The notes below the pieces were generated by a model, which was not told the origin of the DNA, ran no database searches, and saw only the letters and a list, made by a program, of their open reading frames with translations. The position numbers and the translations under genes were made by a program. Shown here piece after piece: positions 34,432-45,472 of a stretch of 64,000 nucleotides of DNA (position 1 is its first letter; each line of letters begins with the position of its first letter). This DNA comes from Lamellibrachia columna (Eukaryota > Annelida > Polychaeta > Sabellida > Siboglinidae), in contig OY759265.1 in the NCBI GenBank assembly GCA_963662155.1, positions 12,071,929 to 12,135,928 on the forward strand, given 5' to 3'.

Positions 34432-37400
34432 ATGATGACTGACTTCTCACAGAAAAAGTGCTATGTTAAGGTAAATGTCTGTTTTGTAGTTTGAAGTATT
34501 ATTTTTTTCATAACACAATAGTGAGAAATAATTTTTTGTCATTATGACTAAAATATCTTTGTGCATCATTATGCAGGCGATTTCCAAACAAACAGATCAC
34601 ATGTGCTTAGGTACGTATCCTAATTAAAGGTGCTTAATGAATTTGTTTTTTGTTTTGGTACATTTTTGTCCAATTCAACAACAGGAATAAATATCGGGCT
34701 TTTGACATGCCGCGATAACACACTTTGCTGAAAGTGATCTTTTTTGCACCAGTAAACCTGATGACGAGTTGATGCAGCACCTATAGTTTTTTTTGCAGAC
34801 AAATTGTTGCTTTGTTGTTGCAAATTAGACTTAAGTTTATGTTCATCTAACCTTTTGTTATGACGGGTCACTTTAACGTTCATTCTGTTGCATGTTTAGT
34901 TTAAGACCACAGATTTTTATAGTATATTTTTGACAGATAGGTAAGTACTATCCAACATTCTTCTTTATAACTATAAATACAGTCAACCTTGCATACGTCA
35001 TATTCTCCTAAGTCGTATCTTCGCTCAGCTTGGACACAATTCCGACTTGGAATGTATTTATTTCCCATACGAAATCTATGTCTAAGTCGGATCTTCACCT
35101 AACTCGGATTAAATCGCTTGGTCCCATTGATTCCGACTTATGTGAGGTTTACTGTAAGTCTACACTTGTCAAGGGCTAGAAATACATCAAATAACCTACT
35201 TGTCCGCAGGCAGTTATAATAAAAAAAACATTTTCTGACAACTGGTATCATTAATTTAGAGCCCAGCGTTTGTAGTGAATTATCTAATACAGTGTGCAAA
35301 TGATTTTTTAAAGCTATTTGTTTTCAATATTGTCACCTGTTCTTTTACATGTACAAATCCCATGATTTTGTTTCAGATTTTCTTTCACTGGATGATGACT
35401 TGGTGGAGTGGAATCCTGACAAAGTTGCCCCACATGTACAAGAGGCCTACGCTCTCATTACAACATACACAAAGAGACAGTTTGCTGATAAGGTAGCAAT
35501 ACTTAAGACAATAATGGTAACCGTAAAATGGCAAAATCAAACACTTCGTAACTTAGCTAATATTTTATGGATTTTGATGAACTTTCCATCAATATTAGTA
35601 TGGACATCTATCATGCAAATTATGTATTCTATCATCCCTAATTCATTTGCATATCCCTCATTTTCATGTAGAAATGTGACTATTAAAATACATGTCTGCA
35701 AATGTCACTCTATAATACAGCAATCACATATTAATGGAATTTTGCAGGGTTTGAAATTATAAGATGTTAAATTTTATATGTGTTTACAGGTGAGGGACAT
35801 TGTGCTCAGCGACCTTCATGACATGTTCACATTCCAAGAACCCAAGTAAGTTAGCTATTATAATATATATTATAATTAGAATATTCAGGCTTTAAATTTC
35901 AAAACAAGCCATCACCATGTAGCATCTATAGGACCAATGTCCAAAAAAGTGTAGAAATGGATTTTTGGAGGTCCGAGAAAACAAATTTTTATTCTAAAGG
36001 ATTAAGTAATATTTTCTTATTGTATGCATAGGGGGATATTTTCCATCAAGTGTTCAAGTTTAATATGCATTATTTTTGTTGTAACTGTTACTTAAAGTCA
36101 TGCCTGATTTTCATCGCTCTTAGTGGGAGCAATCCATGGTAACATTTTCGTTAGCCTGACTATAATTCACGGCTTGAGAGGCAAGACACAATTTTTACTA
36201 AATGTACACTATAACTCCTATAATTATAAGGAGTGCAGACAGGAGCCTCAAGATCTTACACAAAAATAATGATCATTCTTTAAAACAAAAGTAGTGTTGT
36301 CAAATTGCTTTTACATATACATTGTAGGAATTGCAGTCACATTTATATTTATACATCAAACTAAGTGCTATGTATCTCTACAAATGATATTTGATCTGTT
36401 TTTAGGGCAGGCCGCGTTCCAGCAAAGTATGCACGACATTGTGCAACACTAAGGGGACAACGCCTTAGACTATTGACCGACTATGCTGCCCTTGCCTCGG
36501 CATGTCCTGGGGTAAGATACCAAACAATGCTATTGAGATATGTTGTAGTGAAACATTTGCTCTTGAAATATATGGTAGATTTTCACTAGTGCAGGTGGGC
36601 CACCTCGCTGTCTTTGTCACCCACCTCGTCCAGTATTTGCCAAAATTGCCACCTCACAGCTATTTCTTGTGCTCATATTTTTTCTGTTTATTATAAATAA
36701 ATTAACAAATTAAAGTCGTGAAAGCATCACTAAAGTAAATAGCAGGTCGTGTATGCATTCGATACCTTATCCAATCTATCAGTGTCTATGGGCTTGCCTT
36801 GGACATCATGCATGATGAAGGGTCAGAACAAAAGTGAGGTTGACAAATGGTCAAATTCTAAAGTTTTATTTCAGTTTCCTTCTAACTTTAATGGAAAACG
36901 TTATTTTGAAGTTAGGTTTTGAACACATTATAAGTTTTGTTACAATGCAAATCATTGTGCTTTATTTGTTCTATCCTTTCTTTTTAATAACCTTTCGGTT
37001 ATGATGCTTATAGATGGTATTTATTAAATAATTTATTGCTGACGCATTTCACGTTTTAGGTTGTGGAAACACTGCTCATACAGGCAAAGAGGGCATGTGA
37101 GACAACAATCATAACAGGGTTGTACTCCACCGAAACCCTGTATCTGGTGCCAGACAATTTGAGGAAATTGTCATCTCTGTAAGTTACAAAAATAAGGGTA
37201 ATTTATCTAATTATACGTGAATACATTTATGTACAATATATGGCACACTTCTTTTTTTAACTCTGTACATCATGTGTTACGAACACCTGGATTATGAAGC
37301 TTTTAAGGTGTAAGTAGGAATAATCTAACGACATATGCTCACTAGACGTAACACCACTGCAGTCTTTTAAAATTGCTTCTCAATATAATAGCTCGTCAAA

Positions 37401-37839
37401 TCTGACATTATTTTACTTCAAACTCTCTACTATGTGAATAGCCTATTTGAATTTCATATTCAGAATAATGAAGGTCCACGAATGGATTAAAAAATCTGCG
37501 TGTCATTGACACATTGCTAACTTCAAATAACAAATTCACAAAGCAACACACTTATAATAGAGGTGTTATTCTAACAGTATTCCTTGAAGACTACTGGGTC
37601 AATTGTATGTTTCTTCTGTATTAGGCTGTGCAGGATTTCTCATCAAAATAATAATAACATTTATTTTGTTCAGCGCCACATGCAATATTGTTCACAGAGC
37701 TTTACAGTTGCATTATATGTGTAATTCATTCCATTGCAGCGCATCGTACAAGAGGCTTGTTGTCGAACCATTTCTGTTTGGTCAAACACTTCAAGCCCTT
37801 GGCCTGAAAGAAGAACACGCCAATGCAATCGTTGGTTAG
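34432..37839 (+). CDS. Seven-exon gene, 189 aa, unknown function
   Basis: Seven segments join without breaking phase: 34432-34470, 34577-34610, 35377-35492, 35790-35845, 36406-36511, 37060-37178 and 37740-37839. Every junction has AG/GT, and the total is 570 nt ending at TAG 37837-37839. The protein is mostly helical in appearance: LDDDLVEWNPDKVAPHVQ, VRDIVLSDLHDMFTFQEPK, CATLRGQRLRLLTDYAALAS, IQAKRACETTIITGLYSTET, then a C-terminal FGQTLQALGLKEEHANAIVG. The last part faintly recalls helical segments of COMMD proteins, but that is only a pattern impression. An AATAAA follows at 37999. The start is the weakest point: ATG 34432 overlaps the last codons of the upstream protease in another frame, so the true first exon may lie elsewhere. 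No lesion is seen, unlike nearly every other coding segment here. Confidence 0.65.
34980..35154. mobile_element. pogo/Tigger-type MITE
   Basis: The ends CAGTCAACCTTGCATACGT and, in reverse complement, CAGTAAACCTCACATAAGT are terminal inverted repeats matching at about 15 of 19 bases. The element is flanked by TA on both sides (34978-34979 and 35155-35156). The 175-bp interior repeats TAAGTCGtATCTTC-like motifs and has no coding capacity. TA target and CAGT termini are typical of the pogo/Tigger group. It sits in the second intron of the 189-aa gene. Confidence 0.75.
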
Positions 37840-37998
37840 CCAGATGTGACACTATCGATTGCACTAAGCCTCGTTATGTTAATTTGTTGTCATTTGTATT
37901 CGCTGCCGATTGTGCTGACTTAGCAGACCCACTCTTTGATTGAATCGTCTTATAAGTAATGTTATGTAAGACTTCAAATTGTTGCACTGGTGTGCATG

Positions 37999-38004
37999 AA
38001 TAAA
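37999..38004 (+). terminator. Poly(A) signal AATAAA
   Basis: AATAAA lies 160 bases after the stop codon of the seven-exon gene and is followed by GTGTGAC and a T-rich stretch. Its position supports a 3' UTR end there. Confidence 0.5.
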
Positions 38005-39793
38005 CTGTGTGACAATTGATTTGACGTTTACTTCTACTCAAATAATGCACTCACAATCTAGGATAAATATGATCAATGCTAAAAATGTATAATTGGGCAT
38101 AATAATACAATTATTACTATTATATTTATGAAAGCCATTTTAATAAATTGTACCCATTCATTCATGACTCATACATACACATATTCTCTCCCAATTCATT
38201 ACTGTGTGATATAAATGGGGCATTGTCAGTATTTAGGATCCTAAGCCTGTTGGTCTACTCACTCTGAACTGAATATGCAGCTGCCATGGCATTTTTAATA
38301 TACAACTATGTGGCAACACAATTTCTGTGTACAAAATATGCAGTACACAACACCATAACGCTGAATGCCAATACCATACAATACCCATTAGCATGTTTTA
38401 CAAATTTGATCCAGTCAATCAAAAATACAAGGACAACTAAAAAATTAACAAGCACAATTGCATGGTGAATCTATAGATTTCGCCCAGTATAGTAATTATA
38501 CACTAATTATATCCTTAGTAAATTAATTATCTGATGCATGCAACATACAACGTTTAATTGAACTTAACTTTGCACAATCATGTGTATAATAACAGTTATC
38601 AACGTATAATGACCACGAACTATACAACAGGAAATAACAGTCATTCCCATATTCTTAAATGTAGGCTAATTGCAGTGACATTAGCCCCAACTATTCATGC
38701 ATAAAAAATCAATCAACCAATTCACTTTATTGTCCTAAAAGGATAGTTATTTTACAGCTAAAAAAAATCTAATATATATATATATATATATCATGTAAAA
38801 AACATTTTAAGATGTGAAAATAGTCGTATGTTTTTTTTTATTAATACAATTTAATGCATTCATGTATACATATGGTAATTATATAATAAATTAGTATTAA
38901 AAACAAGCTTTACATTCAACTAGCAACATATAACAGTCAAATAATTCAGACCAAACGTTTTGTTTATGTAGCCTACTGGATATATCGCCTACTGAAATAT
39001 TAATTTTGGTTTATTTGTTTCCTCTCTTGCATTTCAACACAGCACAGGTTATACGTCAAAAACTACCAAATGTCGATGTTCCTCCCATCTTGGGCAGACC
39101 TACAGAATTCATTGTTGTAAACATCTTTGTCAAAATAATTACCAACGCTATAGATTTCTATCCACGATTAACCTTTGTCCACTACGTAACACTGTTAAAA
39201 AATTATTGTTCCATACATTAATGTGGAAGTCACATTTTCTCATGAGGGTGTGACCCAATAGAATAATTAAAATTTGTATGAACGGTCGTAATTTAAGACC
39301 ACTTGTATTATTTAGGTTGCTTGTATCATAAGACATTATTAATTATGGGACAACGGAAAGACACGGTTTACGTACTCAACTCCGTATTTCCCTTCTCAAA
39401 GTTTTTTCGCTACTGGGATAGTTGGTTTGTAGCTATGAAATAAACAAATGTCAATAACAGTATTGTCACATCTTTAGCATTAATAGACATGGTTTTCTGG
39501 GATGACTTCTGCAAAATGTGTGTGTGCGTGTGTGTGATTCCAAGATTCCACCACACCGTCACCACACCGCTTATCAGAAATCATACTTTTGCATGTTATT
39601 TATTTTAGTTTGCAGGCCTATGGTACGTTATAATAGTATCTTCATTTATTGTTATATTTTCCACTTTCTCTATCTTTCTCTCTCTTCTAAGAAGAACTTG
39701 ATAGCATGGTCCATATTTGGTATATCCACATTATTAGACCGTCAAGAAAGCAAGTGTCTCCAAGTGGAAAGCCAATAGTTATGTTTCACCTAC
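38005..39793. other. No gene seen
   Basis: AT-rich intergenic sequence. It contains a short (TA)n near 38772-38790 and a GT run near 39515. No supported exon or element was found. Confidence 0.5.
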
Positions 39794-40083
39794 CGCATAT
39801 TTACGGTGTTCATAACGAACTCTGAGAAGTCAACCAGCAACGCATCGCCGCCTACCAAGAGGAATGTGTATGCAAAAGTTCCATCCCTGTGACGAAACTG
39901 TGTTTCAATTGTGCTGTTTGATAATGCAGGAACATTTCTGGAATGTTCCTTCTTCTCTCGTAGAAGGAATGGGATTATATCAAGGTCTAAGGAATTAAAT
40001 ACGGGCGAATGTGTAGATATTAAAATGTAAGCGAACGGGCCGCTAGCTACATGTACACGTCCACGTACACTTACATGTTTCAC
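39794..40083 (-). CDS. Hypothetical exon, 97-aa open frame
   Basis: On the minus strand the frame from about 40083 reads GRVHVASGPFAYILISTHSP, LDLDIIPFLLREKKEHSRNV and FAYTFLLVGGDALLVDFSEF. It meets a good donor (GTAGGTG) after codon 97 at 39794-39793. The composition looks more coding than its neighbours, but no family is recognised and no partner exon was found. It could be a first exon or a chance frame. Confidence 0.25.
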
Positions 40084-41387
40084 GTGCTGAACCTCTGTTA
40101 GTATGTTGTTTAGAGGCGACGTACGTCAGTTCAGAATAGTCATAAAATAACACGTTGGTTTGGACATAATTGTTGACGTTTGTGTCTAAACAACGTTCAT
40201 GTCTATGTACATTTGTGATTGTTTGGGATATTACTCAGAACTTCAGAATTATATTATGTGCATTATGTTTATGAAATTGTATTAGTCATGTATTATAATT
40301 GCATCGTTGTTCTAAAGATGTCCTTAGACATCAGACAAATAAGGGATGGTAGTATAAGTTCGCAAAGTCCTAAACACTATACGTGTTTTTGACTTTGCAT
40401 ACTTATGCGACCACCCATAACATGGGTAAATTAAGATACGGCGATAGCGGTTTGTTATGTTTATGCATGTGACCGGTTTTCATTCACGGCCATAGACCTG
40501 GAAATTAAGTTAGGCCTGCCATTTTGATTTGTTCATCATCCTGTTGCGTAGTCACATTATATTATTCTTTGTGGGGTTGACGTTAATTACCGTGTATACT
40601 AATTACCGCTTGTCATACGGGTTAACTGGCGGACTCCATGTCCTTCACCCTTATTATTGTGTCCGTCATGTTAGTCTTAAATAGTATATAACGATTGAAA
40701 AAAGCGTAAGTGTGTATATCTTTGAATCCGGTTGATTTCCTCTCTCCTTGGTCTTCTCTATTTCTTTCCAGGCTTCCTTCTTTTCGCATACTGCCTCTGT
40801 ACCTTCACAGAGGCAGCCCCTATATTGAAGTATGCTAACAATGTATGCTAACAATGCCCCTATAATGAAGAGAGCGTGAGGACAACGACTACGTAATTCG
40901 GTTGGGTGGGCAACTAGTTCCTGTAACATTACTGCACGTGCAGTTTTATATGGTTTTCAGTCTCTGCTAAGTACAAATCTATTTCGCCAAACACAAATGT
41001 TCCAAACCACCCATAGCTCAAAACTGTAGTTGATGAAACTAAAAGGGAGTACAACATTATACATTATTCTTCCCCTATTGTTCACTTTATGCGATTAGAT
41101 AGGACTTCGCTCTGCTTTGTATTTGTTCTTATTGTATAGAGTTACAATAAATTTGAATTGAATTTTTTAGTACAGTCGACTAAACTGATTCATTCAGACA
41201 GAGGTACTTTTATGTGGATTAAATATATCCATTTAGCAGGTCCATAAACAACTGTTTTATTCAAATTTGTGCTTAGTGTAAGGTGAAAACGTCGTGCTAC
41301 TTCACTGAATAAAAGTGTTCTCTCCCCTTTGCAGGCAAATTCCAAATGTATGTTGTCATGAACAACCTGTTCTTCATTGGCAATCAA
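40084..41387. other. No gene seen
   Basis: No supported gene. There is a small duplication of GTATGCTAACAAT near 40830-40855 and otherwise unique AT-rich sequence. Confidence 0.45.
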
Positions 41388-41710
41388 CTCGCAGCACTCA
41401 GTAGGACAGGCAAGGTCAGGGTGTGGCACGCCATGGCACTGAACTGGCAGTTAAATATCTCATGATTGCTGCACTCAGTATGACATGCAAGGTCGGGGTG
41501 TGGCATACAATGAAAGAACTTGCAGGTAAATCTCTCACCGTGGAAGATTTTTCGCTCACATTGGCTCCATTCAATATGACAGGCAATGTCGGGGTATGGC
41601 ATGCCATGGCACAGAACTGGCAGGCAAATCATACGGTGGCTGCACTCAACAGGGCAGGCAAGGTCGGGGTGTGCCATGCCATGACACGACACAGAACTGG
41701 CAGGTAAGGC
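41388..41710. repeat. Imperfect ~80-bp tandem repeat
   Basis: Four units share GGCAAGGTCGGGGTGTGGCA, a CCATGGCAC block and GAACTGGCAG, spaced 72-99 bp apart. Open frames exist on both strands through the array but have no recognisable motif. A short related motif (GTTGCACGCCATGAGACAGA) occurs near 2822 and 57569. Confidence 0.75.
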
Positions 41711-42229
41711 TCCTCGTGACGGCCAATCAGTGGTCTCTAGGGGGTCGCAGCGGAGATAGTTTTGTATAAGTATATGGACAAATGAAATGTTATGCAAATG
41801 AGCAAAATTGCACCAGCAATTCGCTATTTCTATGAGGATGTTGTTTCATCATATTTTAATTGTCATCTTTTGAATGAAACTGTGATGTGTATTTCATAAA
41901 TATCTTGCAAATACAGCAGTTTTTGAGATTTGTGTATTAAGGTAAAAAGTATTAAAGTATAGCTAATGTGTCCTTGATATACCCATATTCGTTGTAACAA
42001 TTAAAATAACTGAAGCTTTATATTTACTTGTCATCACGATTAACATGCTTTGCGTTATAACCGTGACAAAACAGATAAATAAAACACAGTGTGCATGTTT
42101 TTTATGCTAGAAAATAAGAAAATATTAGTAGGGGCATTGAAAAACGTGTTGTTGCTATTTTTTAATGATGATAACCAGGTCACTTTTATATAACGTTTAT
42201 GCACTCTTATATCCACAGTTGTGTAATTT

Positions 42230-42560
42230 AAGATAAAATATACAAGAGAAAGCTTGATTCTCTTTTCAATTAATCCAAATTGAAGCATTGATTATGATTA
42301 CAGCTAAAGTCATATTAGTCTGGATGGATACGGTTAGGACACAGCTAATTTCCATGGCATGATCAGCACACAGCCTGGCTTGATGCCCTTGGCATCATTC
42401 AAGGTCATCTCCATAGAGAACGTGGAACCACACCTTCAGTATATCCACAGTAATGGCTTTGGTAAGTCACATTGAGAGGATCTTGAATTACAAGCATTAG
42501 ATATTTAAGTAAATTAGTATATATAATGTTACGTAATAATTTTTTTTTATATACCTTCCA
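42230..42560 (+). pseudogene. Paralogue of the 5757-5912 exon
   Basis: From about 42230 the sequence follows 5580-6010 with many substitutions. The coding part, ending at 42461 before GTAAGT, keeps ISTQPGLMPLASFKVISIEN and the following VEPHLQYIHSN, matching the exon at 5757-5912. Here the codon corresponding to the TGA of the first copy is not a stop. No neighbouring exon of the gene is found nearby, so this is probably a stray duplicated piece. Confidence 0.45.
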
Positions 42561-43400
42561 TTGTGCTGTTTTCTAGAAAGTGCTGTCTGTGTGGAAATAT
42601 GGATAACTATAGTTGCTATTCTTGGTGTTTTATTGGGAAACTGGGCACCTCTTTGTTGTTAGTGTGGACCCGCCTGTTATGTGAAGAGGAATGCTTTTAT
42701 TTAAGAAAAAATAACAACTCCTAATAATTCTTACATCCGTAAATACAAATTATAATAATTATACATACATCGACCAATCAAAAGTGTATAATGGATAGAC
42801 AAAATCATGGCATGCAATAGGAGCATAAGTTGATAAGACAATAGGGTCATGAGATACATGAATTTAATAGTAAAATTCGAGGAGCCACCTTAATTTTTGT
42901 ATTAACTCAAATTACTGGGCCAGCAATTTGCATTTTTGATTGATGTGACTGCTTAAATAATAAATTACTAACTGTAATTCATTGTACGTCTCCAAAGACA
43001 GTCAAAATAAACCTCAGTAACTGGACAATTTGCAGACATTCTGTATATATAAAGCAGTAGAAGAACAATATCCAGGATATATTTTGTCTAATAAACAGTA
43101 TTTCCGGAATAGAGTCCATGTATTTAAATAGGATATTGTCCAGATAATATTGGTAGGGATACAATCAGGCGGAAACGTTAACTTATATATGGTCCGACTC
43201 ATGACGTCGGACGGAGCAGGCCGCGTTTCGTTGAGCTCTCGTGTGACGATGTTCTCTTGTTACAAATGCGACGGAAAATAATGAAGTTATCTAATGGCAT
43301 CGAACTTCCAACGATCCGTACGATGAATCTGGTGAGATAAACATTCACAATACCCTAAGATGGGGGTGGATTTGCACATAATATATGGGTCTGTCAGATT
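42561..43400. other. No gene seen
   Basis: AT-rich sequence with no supported exon or element. A LINE ORF1 relic starts just beyond it. Confidence 0.45.
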
Positions 43401-43415
43401 CAGCGTGCTGCCATA

Positions 43416-44215
43416 TTGAACGTCCATCTTGGACATGCCACATTTGACACACCTATCAGATGTGTAACCAACGACAATAAGACATCATGCCGCACAAGCA
43501 TCGCCAAAAAAAGCTCGTCAGAGGCTACTCGCTTTGAAGGTATTGACAATGAACTATTAAAACTTACCTTTATTGCAAATCTGAGTGACAGTGATGTTAT
43601 AAAACAATTGAAACGAGCTCTGTTCCCGCAAGAGATTGCTGACAAAATAGAATACTTAGCAGCTCAGACTGAGCAACTAAAACAAACTGTGAAAGAGAAG
43701 GACGAGAAAATCAAACAACTTGAAAGTAGAGTCGACTTGTTAGAATCGGCCAACGACAGCATCGAGCAATATTCTAGAAGATCCAATTTGAGAATAGAAG
43801 GAATACCCGAATCTGTAGGTATTGGTGAAATTGAAAATGCAATCCTAGACATTGTCAATGATCATATGAAGTTAACCTCAGTCCTGCAGTCTCAGAGAGA
43901 TTGAGGGAGCGCACAGAATTGGCCGCCCTAAAACGGATGGCGGGCGACCCCGCACTAAGATTTTTACACTAAATAGCGAACGTCGGAGGGACATACACAG
44001 CTCGAATCAACCTAAAACATCACAATACAGCCTCGGGTCTAAACCTTCGTTTATTTGTTAATGAACACCTCACGTAAACTCGTTCTGAACTTCTGTATGA
44101 ACTTGGAAAAAAAATGAACTGATTTCTGACTGTTGGTCTTTCAATAGGAATATCTTATACACAGACACTCAGGGTGTTGTCCATCAAGTACGAAGTAAAC
44201 AGGACGCATGTTTCA
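43416..44215 (+). pseudogene. LINE ORF1-like relic
   Basis: The frame 43416-43904 encodes a predicted coiled coil (EQLKQTVKEKDEKIKQLESR) followed by SIEQYSRRSNLRIEGIPESV. That block is characteristic of ORF1 proteins of L1/Tx1-like and some jockey-like LINEs. The frame then breaks, and the remainder of the RNA-binding region is legible in other frames: RIGRPKTDGGRPRTKIFTLN near 43920, and a CWSFNRNILYTDTQG block near 44140. At least two frameshifts. No ORF2 follows. Confidence 0.6.
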
Positions 44216-44639
44216 AGGTGCGCAGTGTTTGACGCCTGCGTTACGTAACTCCTGCGGACATTCCCGAGACACAGCTGCGTCAAATGACGTAAGCATTGTC
44301 TGGCACTTGCACACTTGCACACCTTCAATTAATATAACCTATCCATATTATACGGATAGATGATTTATTACAGAGTATCATTTTATTTTTCAGACTAAAT
44401 ACAATTACAGTAATCTATTTAGTTATGCTGATTTGTAGTTGGTACATGCCAAATCAAGGCAGTGGGTTAATATATTACTATTGTTTTTGTTTTAAAAACA
44501 ATTTTTCGATATCAAGAATATAACCACCTAAGCCTATGTGCGCATATCATTTAATGGGCACGTGAGGTTACTAATGATTGGCAGACCTATCTCACCATTG
44601 TATTGTGACTTGTATTATCACCATTACTCTCGGTACCTC

Positions 44640-44835
44640 GATGGTAAGCACGTTGAACAATCCCAAGGACTGGATAGCGTGCTGTATAACAACGTACCTT
44701 TACTTGAGGTTTTCTTACAGGTGTTGGGGTAGTTTTTTTGGTGGACCGAGAGTAAATAGTATAAAGGATCACTTCAATCGGATCGTTGTTGCCTATCCCC
44801 ATTTTGTGTGTTTACACAAGTAGGTGTCATAATGT
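44640..44835 (+). other. Paralogue of the 2930-3140 segment
   Basis: The block from TAAGCACGTTGAACAAT to TAGGTGTCATAA parallels 2938-3136. It contains a TTCTTACAG acceptor-like site, then FFGGPRVNSIKDHFNRIVV and AYPHFVC after one in-frame TAG. Its order relative to the other duplicated exon (42330-42461) is the reverse of that in the 3-6 kb region. Confidence 0.45.
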
Positions 44836-45080
44836 CGAATTTCTGCGAATTGCTATTATATGAACTATTTTCCTGAATATGGTGAAGTAAATGTTAGAGT
44901 GTATATAGACGAATTGCATCGACAAGTTATGCAATAATAGTATCCAAGTGTGGTGTGGGAGCCCACATTGGAAGTTTATTGTTAGGCATGGGGCATGACC
45001 AGGTTATGCAATAATTGTACCCATGATGTTTTCGCTTTTGGCGTGGTACATTATATTAAAAGGGGTATCAACGTAATGGG

Positions 45081-45440
45081 ACCGTCCACGACACGTTCGT
45101 CGTCTCCAAGTCATGTTGACGGCCGACTTACAGAGCGTTCAGCCGACCGTTCAACTGCCTTCCCCGCGCGCGCGACACTAGTGCGTCCGCACGAGCTATC
45201 GTCACGACACGTTAGCCGTCGTCACGACACGTTAGCCGTCGTCACGACACGTTAGCCGTCTCCACGACATATTGCCGGCTGACATACTGTACGTCCAGCT
45301 GACCGTTCAACTGTCTTCCCCGTGTGTGACACCAGAGCGTCCGCGTCAGCCGTCGTCATGAAACATCGCCGTCTCCACGATCTATTGACATCTGGCTTAC
45401 TATCGTCCAGCCGACAACAACCTCGACATCACTGCGGTCG
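45081..45440. repeat. GC-rich short tandem repeats
   Basis: Three perfect 20-bp units (GTCACGACACGTTAGCCGTC) occupy 45201-45260. Diverged relatives (CCACGACACGTTCGTCGTC, CCACGACATATTGCCGGC) extend on both sides. The tract is CpG-rich and contrasts sharply with the AT-rich satellite that follows. Confidence 0.8.
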
Positions 45441-45472
45441 AACGTATTCTGCTGCCGGTGAGATTATGTGAC

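Larger units (their letters stand above)
31620..34442 (+). pseudogene. Ginger-like integrase and Ulp1 protease, decayed
   Basis: Exon 31620-31792 encodes the zinc-binding start (ECHDDPGTGGHRGV). Exon 32148-32338 carries the first catalytic block and TTTDLFSKFVFARPIK. Exon 32692-32796 carries the second Asp (LLSDQGREFINV). Exon 32953-33105 carries the GPY/F block (ANWLGPYTVKTV, VLLKHKVNFGQLKPYL). A Thr/Ala-rich repeat links this to a C48/Ulp1-like protease (WVELQLLKKQFPGM, FVHVLHDGELHRVTV, VIVYDSL, DCGLYAIAA), which joins in phase from 34060 to 34391 and stops at 34440-34442. Lesions: in-frame TGA 33852-33854 and TAG 33900-33902; compensating frameshifts in exon 2 that scramble the first Asp motif; Arg where HW is expected in the protease; and no exon for the last catalytic Glu. 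The architecture fits Ginger-type elements; a gypsy-derived host gene is the alternative. Confidence 0.7.

Noticed and set aside
41416..41797. Minus-strand frames with Cys-His-rich repeats (MACHTPTLPV)
   Set aside because: They follow the ~80-bp repeat; the apparent CxxH pattern changes from unit to unit and occurs in several frames.
45201..45260. Possible CRISPR-like array of 20-bp direct repeats
   Set aside because: Units are contiguous without spacers and the genome is eukaryotic.
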